A stretch of 64,000 nt of DNA, taken from Cedecea colo (GTDB lineage: Bacteria > Pseudomonadota > Gammaproteobacteria > Enterobacterales > Enterobacteriaceae). The stretch is from positions 1-64,000 of the forward strand of contig NZ_SOYS01000003.1 in NCBI RefSeq assembly GCF_011808225.1, given 5' to 3'. A program made the position numbers and the translations under genes. Positions 50,630 through 61,698 of the stretch are shown one piece after another (position 1 is the first letter of the stretch; the number at the start of each line of letters is the position of its first letter). The notes below the pieces were generated by a model that did no database searches, was not told the DNA's origin, and worked only from the letters and a program-made list of their open reading frames with translations.

Positions 50630-53074
50630 ATGTCAAAAGATCCTTTTCAGGAACGAGAAGCCGAAAAATACGAAAACCCGATCCCAAGCCGGGAATTTAT
50701 TCTCGCCCACCTCTCTAAACGTGAAAAACCTGCCAATCGTGACGAACTGGCAGAAGAGCTGAATATCAGCGGCGAAGAACAGCTTGAAGCGCTGCGCCGC
50801 CGGCTGCGAGCCATGGAGCGCGACGGGCAGTTAGTCTTTACCCGCCGCCAGTGTTACGCCTTGCCAGAACGCCTTGATTTGCTCAAGGGCAAAGTTATCG
50901 GCCACCGTGATGGCTTCGGCTTTCTGCGCGTAGAAGGGCGTAAAGACGATCTCTATCTTTCATCTGAGCAGATGAAAATGTGCATGCACGGCGATATCGT
51001 GCTGGCGCAGCCGCTGGGCGCGGATCGTAAAGGCCGCCGCGAAGCGCGTATCGTACGCGTGCTTGAGCCAAGAACCGGACAAATCGTCGGCCGCTACTTT
51101 ACCGACGCAGGCATTGGTTTTGTGGTGCCGGACGACAGCCGCCTGAGCTTCGATATCCTCATCCCGCCAGAAGAGCTGATGGGCGCGCGCATGGGCTTTG
51201 TGGTGGTGGTTGAACTCACCCAGCGCCCGACTCGCCGCACCAAAGCGGTGGGTAAAATCGTTGAGGTACTCGGCGATAACATGGGCACCGGCATGGCCGT
51301 TGATATGGCGCTGCGCACCCATGAAATCCCTTATGTCTGGCCGCCAGAAGTTGAAGCCCAGGTGGCTTCACTGCAAGAAGAAGTGCCGGAAGACGCTAAA
51401 GTGGGCCGCGTAGATTTACGCGACCTGCCGCTCGTCACCATCGATGGGGAAGATGCCCGCGACTTTGATGATGCCGTATTCTGTGAGAAAAAACGCGGCG
51501 GCGGCTGGCGCCTGTGGGTGGCGATCGCTGACGTAAGTTATTATGTCCGTCCCCCAACCGCACTGGATAAAGAAGCCCGCAACCGCGGCACCTCCGTTTA
51601 CTTCCCTTCGCAGGTGATACCGATGCTGCCGGAAGTGCTTTCTAACGGCCTGTGCTCGTTAAATCCGCAGGTAGACCGCCTGTGTATGGTCTGCGAGATG
51701 ACCATCTCTGCTGCGGGCCGTCTCACCGGTTCGAAGTTCTACGAAGCGGTAATGAGCTCCCATGCGCGTCTGACCTACACCAAAGTATGGCATATGCTGC
51801 AGGGCGATCGGGAGCTGCGCGAGCAATATGCGCCGCTGGTTAAGCATATTGAAGAGTTGCATAACCTCTACAAAGTGCTGGAAGTGTCTCGTGCTCAGCG
51901 CGGCGGTATCTCGTTCGAAAGCGAAGAAGCGAAGTTCATCTTTAACGCCGAGCGGCGTATTGAACGCGTTGAGCAAACCGTCCGTAACGATGCGCACAAG
52001 CTCATCGAAGAATGCATGATCCTCGCCAATATCTCGGCGGCGCGCTTTGTTGAAAAACACAACGAACCGTCGTTGTTCCGCGATCACGACAGGCCAACCA
52101 ACGATGCGATTACTTCGTTCCGTACGGTGCTGGCGGAGCTTGGGCTGGAGCTGCCTGGCGGGCAGAAGCCGGAACCGCGCGATTATGCAGAACTGCTGAC
52201 CTCCATCGCCGACCGTCCCGATCATGAAATGCTGCAAACCATGCTGCTGCGCTCCATGAAACAGGCGGTGTACGATCCGGAAAACCGTGGGCATTTCGGC
52301 CTTGCGCTGCAATCCTACGCGCACTTTACCTCGCCGATTCGCCGCTACCCGGATCTGCTGCTGCATCGCGCCATTAAATATCTGCTGGCCAAAGAGCAGG
52401 GGCATAAAGGCAACAGCACGGCGTCCGGCGGCTGGCACTACGACATGGAAGAGATGCTGCAGCTTGGCCAGCATTGTTCTATGGCGGAACGCCGTGCCGA
52501 CGAAGCAACACGCGACGTTGCGGACTGGCTGAAGTGCGACTTTATGCAGGATCAGGTAGGCCAGGTATTCAACGGGATTATCGCAAGCGTTACCGGCTTC
52601 GGCTTCTTTGTGCGTCTTGTCGATCTGTTTATCGATGGCCTGGTGCATGTCTCCTCGCTTGATAATGACTACTACCGCTTTGACCAGATCGGGCAGCGCC
52701 TGATTGGCGAATCCGGCGGGCAGACGTATCGCCTGGGCGACCGCGTAGAAGTACGCGTTGAGGCCGTGCATATGGACGAACGCAAAATTGATTTCGCTCT
52801 GATTTCAAGCCAGCGCGCGCCGCGTGGCGAAGGTAAGACGGCGAAAGACAAAGCTAAAAAAGGCGCTAACGGCACGGGGCCGAAACGTCGTCAGGGCGGT
52901 AAACGCGTAAACTTCGAGCCGGACAGCGCTTTCCGTAAAGAGAAAGGACCTGCTAAGCCGAAGAAAGCGAAAACCGAGAAGAAGGAGAAGAAAGCAAAAA
53001 CGCCTTCGGACAAAACACGTAAGATAGCCGCCGCAACTAAAGCGAAGCGCGCAGCTAAGAAGCAGCCGAGCTGA
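50630..53074 (+). CDS. rnr: Ribonuclease R
   Basis: An 814-residue 3'-5' exoribonuclease able to unwind structured RNA. An N-terminal winged helix and cold-shock domains (about 1-240) precede the RNB catalytic domain with [12 protein letters not shown], the S1 domain ([19 protein letters not shown], here [15 protein letters not shown]) and a Lys-rich tail. A strong CGGAGG site precedes ATG 50630. Confidence 0.98.
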   Translation: MSKDPFQEREAEKYENPIPSREFILAHLSKREKPANRDELAEELNISGEEQLEALRRRLRAMERDGQLVFTRRQCYALPERLDLLKGKVIGHRDGFGFLRVEGRKDDLYLSSEQMKMCMHGDIVLAQPLGADRKGRREARIVRVLEPRTGQIVGRYFTDAGIGFVVPDDSRLSFDILIPPEELMGARMGFVVVVELTQRPTRRTKAVGKIVEVLGDNMGTGMAVDMALRTHEIPYVWPPEVEAQVASLQEEVPEDAKVGRVDLRDLPLVTIDGEDARDFDDAVFCEKKRGGGWRLWVAIADVSYYVRPPTALDKEARNRGTSVYFPSQVIPMLPEVLSNGLCSLNPQVDRLCMVCEMTISAAGRLTGSKFYEAVMSSHARLTYTKVWHMLQGDRELREQYAPLVKHIEELHNLYKVLEVSRAQRGGISFESEEAKFIFNAERRIERVEQTVRNDAHKLIEECMILANISAARFVEKHNEPSLFRDHDRPTNDAITSFRTVLAELGLELPGGQKPEPRDYAELLTSIADRPDHEMLQTMLLRSMKQAVYDPENRGHFGLALQSYAHFTSPIRRYPDLLLHRAIKYLLAKEQGHKGNSTASGGWHYDMEEMLQLGQHCSMAERRADEATRDVADWLKCDFMQDQVGQVFNGIIASVTGFGFFVRLVDLFIDGLVHVSSLDNDYYRFDQIGQRLIGESGGQTYRLGDRVEVRVEAVHMDERKIDFALISSQRAPRGEGKTAKDKAKKGANGTGPKRRQGGKRVNFEPDSAFRKEKGPAKPKKAKTEKKEKKAKTPSDKTRKIAAATKAKRAAKKQPS

Positions 53075-53168
53075 TTCAAGCTCGCTTTGCCCCTCGCCTT
53101 ACAGGATGAGGGGCTAATAACATCTGGATCAACAACAGGCGATCGATCGTCTGCAACGAGTGACATCA

Positions 53169-53903
53169 ATGAGTGAAATGATTTACGGCATTCACGCCGT
53201 CCAGGCTCTTCTTGAGAATGCACCCCAGCGTTTTCAGGAAGTCTTTATCCTTAAAGGCCGGGAAGACAAACGTCTGCTGCCTTTAATCCATGCGCTGGAA
53301 GCTCAGGGTGTGCCTGTGCAAATGGCAAACCGTCAGTGGCTGGATGAAAAGTCCGAAGGTGCCGTGCATCAGGGCATTATTGCGCGCGTGAAGCCGGGTC
53401 GTCAGTATCAGGAAAACGATCTGCCGGAGCTTATCGCCAGCGTCGATCAACCTTTCCTGCTGATCCTTGATGGCGTTACCGATCCCCATAACCTGGGCGC
53501 CTGCCTGCGCAGCGCCGATGCGGCGGGCGTGCATGCTGTTATCGTGCCGAAAGATCGCTCAGCCATGCTGAATGCAACGGCCAAAAAAGTGGCCTGTGGC
53601 GCAGCGGAGCACGTCCCTCTTATCCGCGTAACCAACCTCGCACGCACCATGCGTATGCTGCAGGAAGAGAATATCTGGATTGTCGGTACGGCAGGTGAAG
53701 CGGACCATACGCTGTTCCAGAGCAAAATGACCGGCCCAATGGCGCTGGTGATGGGCGCGGAAGGCGAAGGCATGCGCCGTCTGACCCGCGAACATTGCGA
53801 TGAGCTCATCAGCATTCCAATGGCGGGCACCGTATCGTCATTAAACGTTTCCGTCGCCACCGGTATCTGCCTGTTCGAAGCGGTGCGTCAACGCAGCAAA
53901 TAA
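53169..53903 (+). CDS. rlmB: 23S rRNA 2'-O-methyltransferase RlmB (G2251)
   Basis: A 244-residue SPOUT methyltransferase. A start at ATG 53169 ([16 protein letters not shown]) matches E. coli. An N-terminal L30e-like substrate domain precedes the knot with [25 protein letters not shown] and [15 protein letters not shown]. It is third in nsrR-rnr-rlmB. The yjfIJKLMC genes that follow in E. coli are absent. Confidence 0.98.
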   Translation: MSEMIYGIHAVQALLENAPQRFQEVFILKGREDKRLLPLIHALEAQGVPVQMANRQWLDEKSEGAVHQGIIARVKPGRQYQENDLPELIASVDQPFLLILDGVTDPHNLGACLRSADAAGVHAVIVPKDRSAMLNATAKKVACGAAEHVPLIRVTNLARTMRMLQEENIWIVGTAGEADHTLFQSKMTGPMALVMGAEGEGMRRLTREHCDELISIPMAGTVSSLNVSVATGICLFEAVRQRSK

Positions 53904-53910
53904 ATCTTCA

Positions 53911-53933
53911 CGGGGTGGTTTACACCCCGCTTT
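53911..53933 (+). terminator. rlmB terminator
   Basis: Stem CGGGGTG / CACCCCG with a short loop, then CTTTG. It lies 8 bp past the stop. Confidence 0.7.
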
Positions 53934-54005
53934 GTGATCCCTCTCCAGGCATAAGCGTCGTTACCGTCCATACTTAACGGCAATGCCATAACTGGAGGGA
54001 ACAGG

Positions 54006-55640
54006 ATGCGCTGGCAAACCCATACCGTTTTTAATCAACCCATACCCCTCAATAACAGTAACCTTTTCCTCTCTGATATCTCGCTGTGCGAGGCCGTTAC
54101 CCGCGAAGGTGCCGGCTGGGATGCTGAACTTTTAGCCAGCATCGGGCAGCAGCTCGGTTCAGCAGAATCGCTGGAGCTGGGGCGGCTGGCGAATGCCAAT
54201 CCTCCTGAACTGCTGCGTTACGATCCCAGCGGTGAACGGCTTGATGACGTACGCTTTCATCCCGCCTGGCATCTGCTGATGCAGGGCTTGTGTGCCAATC
54301 GCGTCCACAATTTTCCGTGGCAGGAGGATGCCCGCCAGGGTTCGTTCGTGGCGCGAGCGGCGCGTTTTGTTCAGCATGCGCAGGTTGAAGCCGGTACGCT
54401 GTGCCCGGTGACGATGACGTTTGGCGCGATCCCGCTGCTGCAAAACTATCTGCCAAAAGCGTTTCACTCCTGGTTAAAACCGCTGCTAAGCGATCGCTAC
54501 GACGCGCACCTGCTGCCCGGTAGCCAGAAGCGCGGTTTGCTCATCGGCATGGGTATGACCGAAAAGCAGGGCGGGTCAGACGTGCTCAGCAATACCACGC
54601 GTGCGGAAGCGATAGATAATCGCGGGCCGGGTGAAATGTATCGCCTGGTGGGACACAAATGGTTCTTCTCCGTACCGCAAAGCGATGCGCATCTGGTACT
54701 GGCGCAGGCGAAAGGAGGGCTGTCCTGCTTCTTTCTGCCGCGATTTTTGCCCGACGGGCAGCGTAATCAGGTCAGGCTTGAGCGCCTCAAGGACAAGCTC
54801 GGCAACCGCTCCAACGCCAGCAGCGAGGTGGAATTTTGTGACGCCATCGGCTGGCTAATCGGCGAAGAAGGCGAGGGCGTGCGATCCATTCTCAAAATGG
54901 GCGGCTTTACCCGTTTTGACTGTGCGCTTGGCAGCCATGGTCTCATGCGCCGCGCTTTGTCGGTCGCTCTCTACCATGCTCATCAGCGCCAGGCGTTTGG
55001 TAAGAATCTTATCGAGCAGCCTATTATGCGGCAGGTATTGGGCCGCATGGCGCTACGGCTGGAAGGACAAACGGCCTTTCTTTTCCGTCTGGCCCGGGCC
55101 TGGGAATCACCGACAGATCCGCTTGAGCTGGCCTATAGCCGCTTGTTTACGCCAGCCGCAAAATTCAGCGTCTGCAAGGCGGGGATGCCGTTCGTGGCGG
55201 AAGCGATGGAAGTGCTGGGCGGCGCAGGTTACTGCGAAGAGAGCGAGCTGCCACGGCTCTATCGTGAAATGCCCGTCAACAGCATCTGGGAAGGTTCCGG
55301 CAATATTATGAGTCTCGATGTGCTGCGGGTGCTTGCCCGTCAGCCTGGCGTGCTGGACACGCTGCATGCCGAATTTGATGAAGTGAAAGGGCAAAACCGC
55401 CACTTCGACCGAAGCTGGCGGCAGTTGCAGCAGCGCATTCGCAAGCCGCAGGAGGAATGGGGAAGAAATATCACCCGGCAGCTGGCTAACCTTGCGACCG
55501 GGGCGCAACTGTTAACGCATTCCTCACCGCCGCTGGCTGAAGCCTGGTGCCGCATGACGCTGGACGAGCGAGGAGAATCGGTGCTGCCTGAACAGGTGAT
55601 AATCAATGTACTGCTGCGCGCCACGGGACGCACAGCCTAA
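54006..55640 (+). CDS. aidB: Acyl-CoA dehydrogenase-like alkylation-response protein AidB
   Basis: A 544-residue flavoprotein of the Ada adaptive response. It binds DNA and is thought to protect against or destroy alkylating agents. The GMTEKQGGSDVLSNTT FAD segment, the EGTG-like EGSGNIM region and the acyl-CoA dehydrogenase core are intact. It stands alone between rlmB and a minus-strand chemoreceptor. Confidence 0.97.
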   Translation: MRWQTHTVFNQPIPLNNSNLFLSDISLCEAVTREGAGWDAELLASIGQQLGSAESLELGRLANANPPELLRYDPSGERLDDVRFHPAWHLLMQGLCANRVHNFPWQEDARQGSFVARAARFVQHAQVEAGTLCPVTMTFGAIPLLQNYLPKAFHSWLKPLLSDRYDAHLLPGSQKRGLLIGMGMTEKQGGSDVLSNTTRAEAIDNRGPGEMYRLVGHKWFFSVPQSDAHLVLAQAKGGLSCFFLPRFLPDGQRNQVRLERLKDKLGNRSNASSEVEFCDAIGWLIGEEGEGVRSILKMGGFTRFDCALGSHGLMRRALSVALYHAHQRQAFGKNLIEQPIMRQVLGRMALRLEGQTAFLFRLARAWESPTDPLELAYSRLFTPAAKFSVCKAGMPFVAEAMEVLGGAGYCEESELPRLYREMPVNSIWEGSGNIMSLDVLRVLARQPGVLDTLHAEFDEVKGQNRHFDRSWRQLQQRIRKPQEEWGRNITRQLANLATGAQLLTHSSPPLAEAWCRMTLDERGESVLPEQVIINVLLRATGRTA

Positions 55641-55647
55641 TCACAAC

Positions 55648-57579
55648 TCAGGAATTAAGCCTGAAAATGCTGACCAGCTCGTTCAGATAATGGCCTTTGC
55701 TACGCAGATCGTGAGCCGTTTGCTCGGTGCGTGAAACGCGGTCGGCATTGATATGCGTGGCCTCACCAATTTGCACCATGGCGATATTGACCTGACCAAT
55801 GCCCGCCGATTGCTCATGCGAGGCGCTGTTAATTTCGGTAATCAGCAGGTTGATCCGGTCAATGTGCGTGATAATGGATTCCATCGCCAGCCGGGTTTGC
55901 TCAGAAAGCTGATGGCCTTCGGTGACTTTATCAAGCGTATCGACAATCAGCCCGTCGATTTCTTTGACGGCGTTGGCGCTGCGGGCTGCCAGAGCACGCA
56001 CTTCCTGTGCGACAACCGCAAAACCTTTGCCGTGTTCGCCCGCGCGCGCTGCTTCAACGGCCGCGTTCAAAGCCAGAATATTGGTCTGGAAGGCGATGGA
56101 CTCGATAACGTGCGTGATATCGGCGATGCGCTGCGACGCCGATTTGATATTGTTCATAGTCGCCACGGCGTGAATGACGGTGCTGCCACCGTGATGCACG
56201 GCTTCTGCGGTGCTGTTTACCAGCTGTTTTGCCTGTGAAATATTCCCTGCATTTTGTAAAACGGTGGCGGCGATCTGCTCCATGCTGGCGGAAGTTTCTT
56301 CCACGCTGCCCGCCTGCTTGTTGATTTGGGCGCTCATTTCCTCGCTATCTGCCGCCAGCGCATCGGTTCCCTGGCTGATATCGCCGGCAGCCTGACGTAC
56401 CTGCATAACAATTTTCTCAATTCCCTTGCCGATACCGTTAATCGCCTGCATCAGTTGCCCAACTTCGTCCTGGCGATCGGTATGCAGCGTGACCTGTAAG
56501 TTGCCGGCAGCGTAATGTTCCGCAACGTTAATCACCTCTCGCAGCGGACGGCTCAGCCAGCGGCGAATAATCATGACGAAGAAGATTGCAAAAGCGAGAG
56601 CGAGTGCGGCACCCAGAGCCAAAAATTGATTACGCATGGTGGTCACGGCGTTTAACAGCGTAGGTTTATCCACTTCACCTACAATCGTCCAGTGCCAGCC
56701 CGGTAAGCGGCTGAACGCCATGATAGAGGTGCTGCCGTCAGCCGTTATGCGTTCAAGCGTACCTTTTGTGGCCGTCAGTAACTGTTTTTGCGTAGCGTCA
56801 TCCCATGCCGGACGCTTGCCTTCCTCGCTGTTATGGAAGAGATAGTTGCCGTAATTTTTACCTGCGGAGCCATCCAGCACATAGAGATGGCCGCTGCTGC
56901 CCAGGCGACGGTTAAGGATTTTTTCACGTATCACCTGCCAGGAGGCGGTGATATCAACCCCGACGAACAGGACGGCAATGATATTGCCAGCGCTGTCTTT
57001 AACGGGCTGATACTGGGTGATGTAACGTTTACCGAATAATAGCGCGAGGCCGCGATAGGTTTCTCCATGGCTGACTTTCTGCCAGGCGGGACTCGTCCTG
57101 TCCAGAACCGTGCCAATGGCGCGGCTGCCGTCTTCTTTGCGCAGTGAAGTGGCGATACGCACAAAATCTTCGCCACTGTGTACAAACAGCGTAGATATCG
57201 CCGACGTTCGACGCAGAAAATCGTCTGGAATGGTGTTGTTTTCATGCAGCGGCTGCTCGCCGCCTTTTAACAACGGCACGTTCAGGCCGTTGATTGTCTG
57301 CGGCTGGCTCTCATCGCTGGAAAGGGGCTGTGGCAGGAAGCTGTCGAAAAGGCGCGTATAGCTTTCAACCTCAGCGCTCAGGCTACTGTCAAACATCTGC
57401 GCCATATCACTAACGCCGCTGACCTGGTTGTGCAGATCTTCAAGCGCCAGGGATTGAAGCTGCTGGCTGGCGCGCTGGCTGAGCGCAAAAGTAAACAGGA
57501 GAAAAAGAAGTGCAACGCTAAAACCGGTCAACAGCGAAAGTTTCGCGCCAAGTCCGGGATGCCTTAAGGTTTTTATCAT
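55648..57579 (-). CDS. Methyl-accepting chemotaxis protein
   Basis: A 643-residue chemoreceptor. Membrane helices lie at about residues 14-34 and 310-335. Between them is a large Cache-type periplasmic sensor (GTVLDRTSPAWQKVSHGETY, then ITQYQPVKDSAGNIIAVLFVGVD). A HAMP domain and the conserved signalling hairpin (IAFQTNILALNAAVEAARAGEHGKGFAVVAQEVRALA) follow. It ends FRLNS, so it lacks the NWETF-type tether for CheR/CheB. A candidate sigma-28 promoter lies upstream. It is inserted between aidB and yjfN relative to E. coli. The ligand is unknown; Cache sensors of this kind often bind small organic acids or amino acids. Confidence 0.92.
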   Translation of the reverse strand: MIKTLRHPGLGAKLSLLTGFSVALLFLLFTFALSQRASQQLQSLALEDLHNQVSGVSDMAQMFDSSLSAEVESYTRLFDSFLPQPLSSDESQPQTINGLNVPLLKGGEQPLHENNTIPDDFLRRTSAISTLFVHSGEDFVRIATSLRKEDGSRAIGTVLDRTSPAWQKVSHGETYRGLALLFGKRYITQYQPVKDSAGNIIAVLFVGVDITASWQVIREKILNRRLGSSGHLYVLDGSAGKNYGNYLFHNSEEGKRPAWDDATQKQLLTATKGTLERITADGSTSIMAFSRLPGWHWTIVGEVDKPTLLNAVTTMRNQFLALGAALALAFAIFFVMIIRRWLSRPLREVINVAEHYAAGNLQVTLHTDRQDEVGQLMQAINGIGKGIEKIVMQVRQAAGDISQGTDALAADSEEMSAQINKQAGSVEETSASMEQIAATVLQNAGNISQAKQLVNSTAEAVHHGGSTVIHAVATMNNIKSASQRIADITHVIESIAFQTNILALNAAVEAARAGEHGKGFAVVAQEVRALAARSANAVKEIDGLIVDTLDKVTEGHQLSEQTRLAMESIITHIDRINLLITEINSASHEQSAGIGQVNIAMVQIGEATHINADRVSRTEQTAHDLRSKGHYLNELVSIFRLNS

Positions 57580-57613
57580 AGATAACGTCTGATGAAGGGA
57601 TTATGGTGCACCT

Positions 57614-57640
57614 TCTACGGCAGGCTGGCGTTAACATTTA
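57614..57640 (-). promoter_or_regulatory. Candidate sigma-28 (FliA) promoter of the chemoreceptor gene
   Basis: On the minus strand TAAA, a 15-bp spacer and GCCGTAGA match the flagellar consensus TAAA-N15-GCCGATAA (TAAA complete, five of eight in the second box). It lies 35-60 bp before the chemoreceptor start, where such a promoter is expected. Confidence 0.6.
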
Positions 57641-57705
57641 AGCATCAAATGTAACCAAATATGAATAAATTTCGTGATATGGATCATGAAAAGATCGTTT
57701 TATAA

Positions 57706-57738
57706 GCTACAAAGCCGCGTCCGGCGCGGCTTTGTAGC
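57706..57738. terminator. Long perfect hairpin between yjfN and the chemoreceptor gene
   Basis: A 14-bp perfect stem (GCTACAAAGCCGCG / CGCGGCTTTGTAGC) with loop TCCGG, 20 bp past the yjfN stop. No T-tract follows. It probably ends yjfN transcripts before the chemoreceptor promoter. Confidence 0.6.
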
Positions 57739-57757
57739 GGATCGGACGCAGGCCAAT

Positions 57758-58033
57758 TCATGCGTAAAGAATTGCCTGGGCACGCCAGCTATCTGCCTGA
57801 GAGTTTTCCTGCATCTGAATAATGCGGTAATAAGACGCACCCTGTTCATCTGCCTTCAGGGCAATCATTTTCTCCACATCCTGTACGCTACCGGCAACGC
57901 CATTGACCGAAATCAAGCCAATTTCATTCAACCCGGTAACGCGGTCCGCAGCGACATCTTCCGCCGACTGAGCAGCGGTGGTGATAAGCCCCACAGACAG
58001 CAGTAATGAGGTTAAGGCAAGAGATCGTTTCAT
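57758..58033 (-). CDS. yjfN: Periplasmic protein YjfN (DUF1471/YhcN family)
   Basis: A 91-residue protein with a signal peptide ending near AAQSAED, then a single DUF1471 domain (VTGLNEIGLISVNGVAG, ADEQGASYYRIIQM). The hydrophobic C-terminus AILYA fits the report that E. coli YjfN acts as a small activator of the DegP protease. It lies downstream of bsmA on the same strand. Confidence 0.93.
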   Translation of the reverse strand: MKRSLALTSLLLSVGLITTAAQSAEDVAADRVTGLNEIGLISVNGVAGSVQDVEKMIALKADEQGASYYRIIQMQENSQADSWRAQAILYA

Positions 58034-58191
58034 TGTCAGCTCCTTATAAACAGATCCTGGTTAACAACAGGGCATTCCTTCGCTTAACTGAACCCCCATC
58101 CCTGTTGCCGGGGACAAGGTCTATTGTGTATAAGAAACAATAAAACGCCGAAAAGCTGTGTAAATATCAATAAATAAGCAGCATCAGGATC

Positions 58192-58494
58192 TCATTTTCG
58201 ATACAAAATAGCCTGCGCATACCATTGTCCCGCCACGATGGTTTCGGCGTTCAGAACGATGAGATAATAATCAGCCTTTGCTGCTACAGCTTTTGCTTTA
58301 ATCGCGGTTTCCGTATCCATTGGAGAACCGCGTTCCATTGCGGTGACCGTGCCGATCTTCGTCAACCCCTGCGTTTGCGAACGCTGAATTTCCTGCGGGT
58401 GGTCCGCAACCGGCGGCGCAGGTTGCGGTGTTCCTTGCAGCACGCTACAGGCGCTGAGCGTCGTTGCCAGTAATAAAGCCGGTAAAAATCGCAT
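58192..58494 (-). CDS. bsmA: Biofilm/stress lipoprotein BsmA (DUF1471 family)
   Basis: A start at 58494 gives 100 residues with lipobox LSAC (Cys17); two earlier in-frame ATGs would extend a hydrophilic N-terminus and are less likely. A Pro-rich linker precedes the DUF1471 domain (LTKIGTVTAMERGSPMD, KADYYLIVLNAETIVAGQWYAQAILYR). E. coli BsmA affects biofilm and peroxide stress responses. It is a paralogue of neighbouring yjfN and of yjfY. Confidence 0.85.
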   Translation of the reverse strand: MRFLPALLLATTLSACSVLQGTPQPAPPVADHPQEIQRSQTQGLTKIGTVTAMERGSPMDTETAIKAKAVAAKADYYLIVLNAETIVAGQWYAQAILYRK

Positions 58495-58712
58495 GGTGTT
58501 TTCTCGTTTCTTAATAGTCATAGTGTAGTTCCGGGTCAACTCTGTGAAGGGGTAATGTTCCTGTTCTGTTACCTTCACCGCGCTTTTGAATCACTTTCGA
58601 ATGAAAATCGCAGGCTGGATCTCACCATTGCAATAACCCATTCGCGTGATTTCCTTGCTACTCGTAATACCTTGCCTTACAACAGGCATTCACAGCGAAT
58701 CGGGGAAAAGTA

Positions 58713-59441
58713 ATGATAGAAATTTATACGGAACAACTTGCCGGGATCGAGGTTTTACATGCAGCCCCCACGGGACAGAAACAAAATGTTCTTCCCACCG
58801 TTTTGTTCTATCACGGCTTTACCTCGTCGAAGCTGGTTTATAGCTATTTTGCTGTTGCGCTGGCGCAGGCGGGGATGCGCGTCGTAATGCCGGATGCCCA
58901 GGGCCACGGTGCACGTTTTAACGGCGATGATGAATCACGTCTGCGGCAGTTTTGGCCCATCCTCAAGTCAAACATTGATGAGTTCAGCCAGCTGCGACAG
59001 GCGCTGGCGGATCGGAATCTTATAGAAGAGGGGAGGCTTGCCGTGGGCGGTGCATCAATGGGCGGCATGACGGCGCTGGGGATTATGGCTCGCCATCCGG
59101 AAGTAAGTTGCGTGGCCTGTCTGATGGGCTCCGGCTACTTTGCAACGCTTGCCAGGACGCTCTTCCCACCGCAGGAGCAGCAGCTTAATGAGACGCTCGC
59201 CATGCTTGCTGAGTATGACGTCAGTAAACGGCTTACACGCCTCGCAGACCGCCCGCTGCTGCTGTGGCACGGTGAAGAAGATGATGTGGTGCCCGCGATG
59301 GAAACCTGGCGATTACAGCAGGCGCTTATGCAGCAGGGGCTGGATAAGCATCTTACCTGCCTGTGGGAGGCTGGCGTAAAACATCGCATCACGCCTGGCG
59401 CGCTCGACGCTACGGCACGTTTCTTTACTCAGCATTTATAA
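58713..59441 (+). CDS. yjfP: Alpha/beta-hydrolase esterase YjfP
   Basis: A 242-residue serine hydrolase. The nucleophile motif GASMGG is near residue 113, the oxyanion-hole FYHGFTSSK near residue 35, and a likely acid/His pair sits in GEEDDVVP and near KHRIT. E. coli YjfP is a carboxylesterase; its natural substrate is not established. Confidence 0.93.
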   Translation: MIEIYTEQLAGIEVLHAAPTGQKQNVLPTVLFYHGFTSSKLVYSYFAVALAQAGMRVVMPDAQGHGARFNGDDESRLRQFWPILKSNIDEFSQLRQALADRNLIEEGRLAVGGASMGGMTALGIMARHPEVSCVACLMGSGYFATLARTLFPPQEQQLNETLAMLAEYDVSKRLTRLADRPLLLWHGEEDDVVPAMETWRLQQALMQQGLDKHLTCLWEAGVKHRITPGALDATARFFTQHL

Positions 59442-59463
59442 GCGAGCCCTGGTTTTCATCCAC

Positions 59464-59487
59464 AAAAAAGCCCCCGTTTCCGGGGGC
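59464..59487 (-). terminator. yjfY terminator
   Basis: Stem GCCCCCG / CGGGGGC with a 4-base loop, then six T on the minus strand. Confidence 0.9.
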
Positions 59488-59553
59488 AAGTATAACGTTG
59501 GCTTTCTATGTCGTTGTGGTATTCCTGGTGTTAACGCTCTGTAGATGATTGTG

Positions 59554-59829
59554 CTACCTGTATATATCCGCGCTGACGTGCATGTTGCCGTTACTACCGG
59601 GTTCTCTCATTAATATAGTGCGGTAGTACTTTGCGCCATGCTGGTCCGCTTCCTCATTAATAGCCAGCTCGGCTTCCTGCTCGGTTGCAAAATTATGGTT
59701 GATGTAAATAACGCCAAGGCTCTGTACATCATCCATATTCCTGGCGACTTTGCTGTCTATCTTGATAGCCGCCGTCGCATTTGCACAAAGCAAAAATGCA
59801 GCGGCAAGGACATAGGCGATGGTTTTCAT
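59554..59829 (-). CDS. yjfY: Periplasmic DUF1471 protein YjfY
   Basis: A start at 59829 gives 91 residues, the E. coli length, with a signal peptide ending ANATAA. The DUF1471 domain (ARNMDDVQSLGVIYINHNFA, ILMREPGSNGNMH) is nearly unchanged. Function unknown. The ula operon that precedes it in E. coli is missing, so yjfP and yjfY are neighbours here. Confidence 0.92.
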   Translation of the reverse strand: MKTIAYVLAAAFLLCANATAAIKIDSKVARNMDDVQSLGVIYINHNFATEQEAELAINEEADQHGAKYYRTILMREPGSNGNMHVSADIYR

Positions 59830-60058
59830 AATGCGCTCCACTACAGCCGGTGTGTTATCAGTGGTCGTCGCTCCTGTTAGTGATTAGTGGCGGCCTATGA
59901 CATTAAGTGTAAACCGATAGCGTTGAATAAAAAGCGACCATTTCTGATGGTCTTCGTCAAAAATTTTTAGTAACCCAAGCTATTGCTATAAATTTCACGG
60001 CGTTAGCAGGACGTTTATTTATTAACCACCATGCAAAAGAATTAATTTGCCCTTAGCC
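59830..60058. other. Region upstream of yjfY and of the rpsF promoter
   Basis: About 230 bp between divergent genes, AT-rich, holding the yjfY promoter region. No further element is recognised. Confidence 0.35.
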
Positions 60059-60087
60059 TTGAGTTTATCGGGTCCCGCTTGTATTAT
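60059..60087 (+). promoter_or_regulatory. Promoter of the rpsF-priB-rpsR-rplI operon
   Basis: A -35 TTGAGT (60059-60064) and a -10 TATTAT (60082-60087) spaced by 17 bp, followed by the GC-rich GGCGCG discriminator typical of ribosomal promoters. Confidence 0.75.
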
Positions 60088-60099
60088 GGCGCGTCAAAT

Positions 60100-60582
<483 letters not shown>

Positions 60583-60588
60583 TTTCTG

Positions 60589-61138
<550 letters not shown>

Positions 61139-61167
61139 TCGGGCACGGTCCATTAATACGACTTTGA

Positions 61168-61632
<465 letters not shown>

Positions 61633-61652
61633 TTTACGCTGACGTATACGTT

Positions 61653-61679
61653 AAAACGCCGGCCTCGTGCCGGCGTTTT
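61653..61679. terminator. Bidirectional terminator between rplI and ytfB
   Basis: A perfect 11-bp stem (AAAACGCCGGC / GCCGGCGTTTT) with a 5-base loop; T runs exist on both strands, serving the convergent rplI and ytfB. Confidence 0.92.
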
Positions 61680-61698
61680 GCATTTTGCAAAGCGCTTA

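Noticed and set aside
51659..52771. 370-codon minus-strand frame antisense to rnr
   Set aside because: It lies entirely inside a conserved gene and shows no protein family features.
59469..59487. Terminator for yjfP
   Set aside because: The T run follows the hairpin only on the minus strand, so it serves yjfY.
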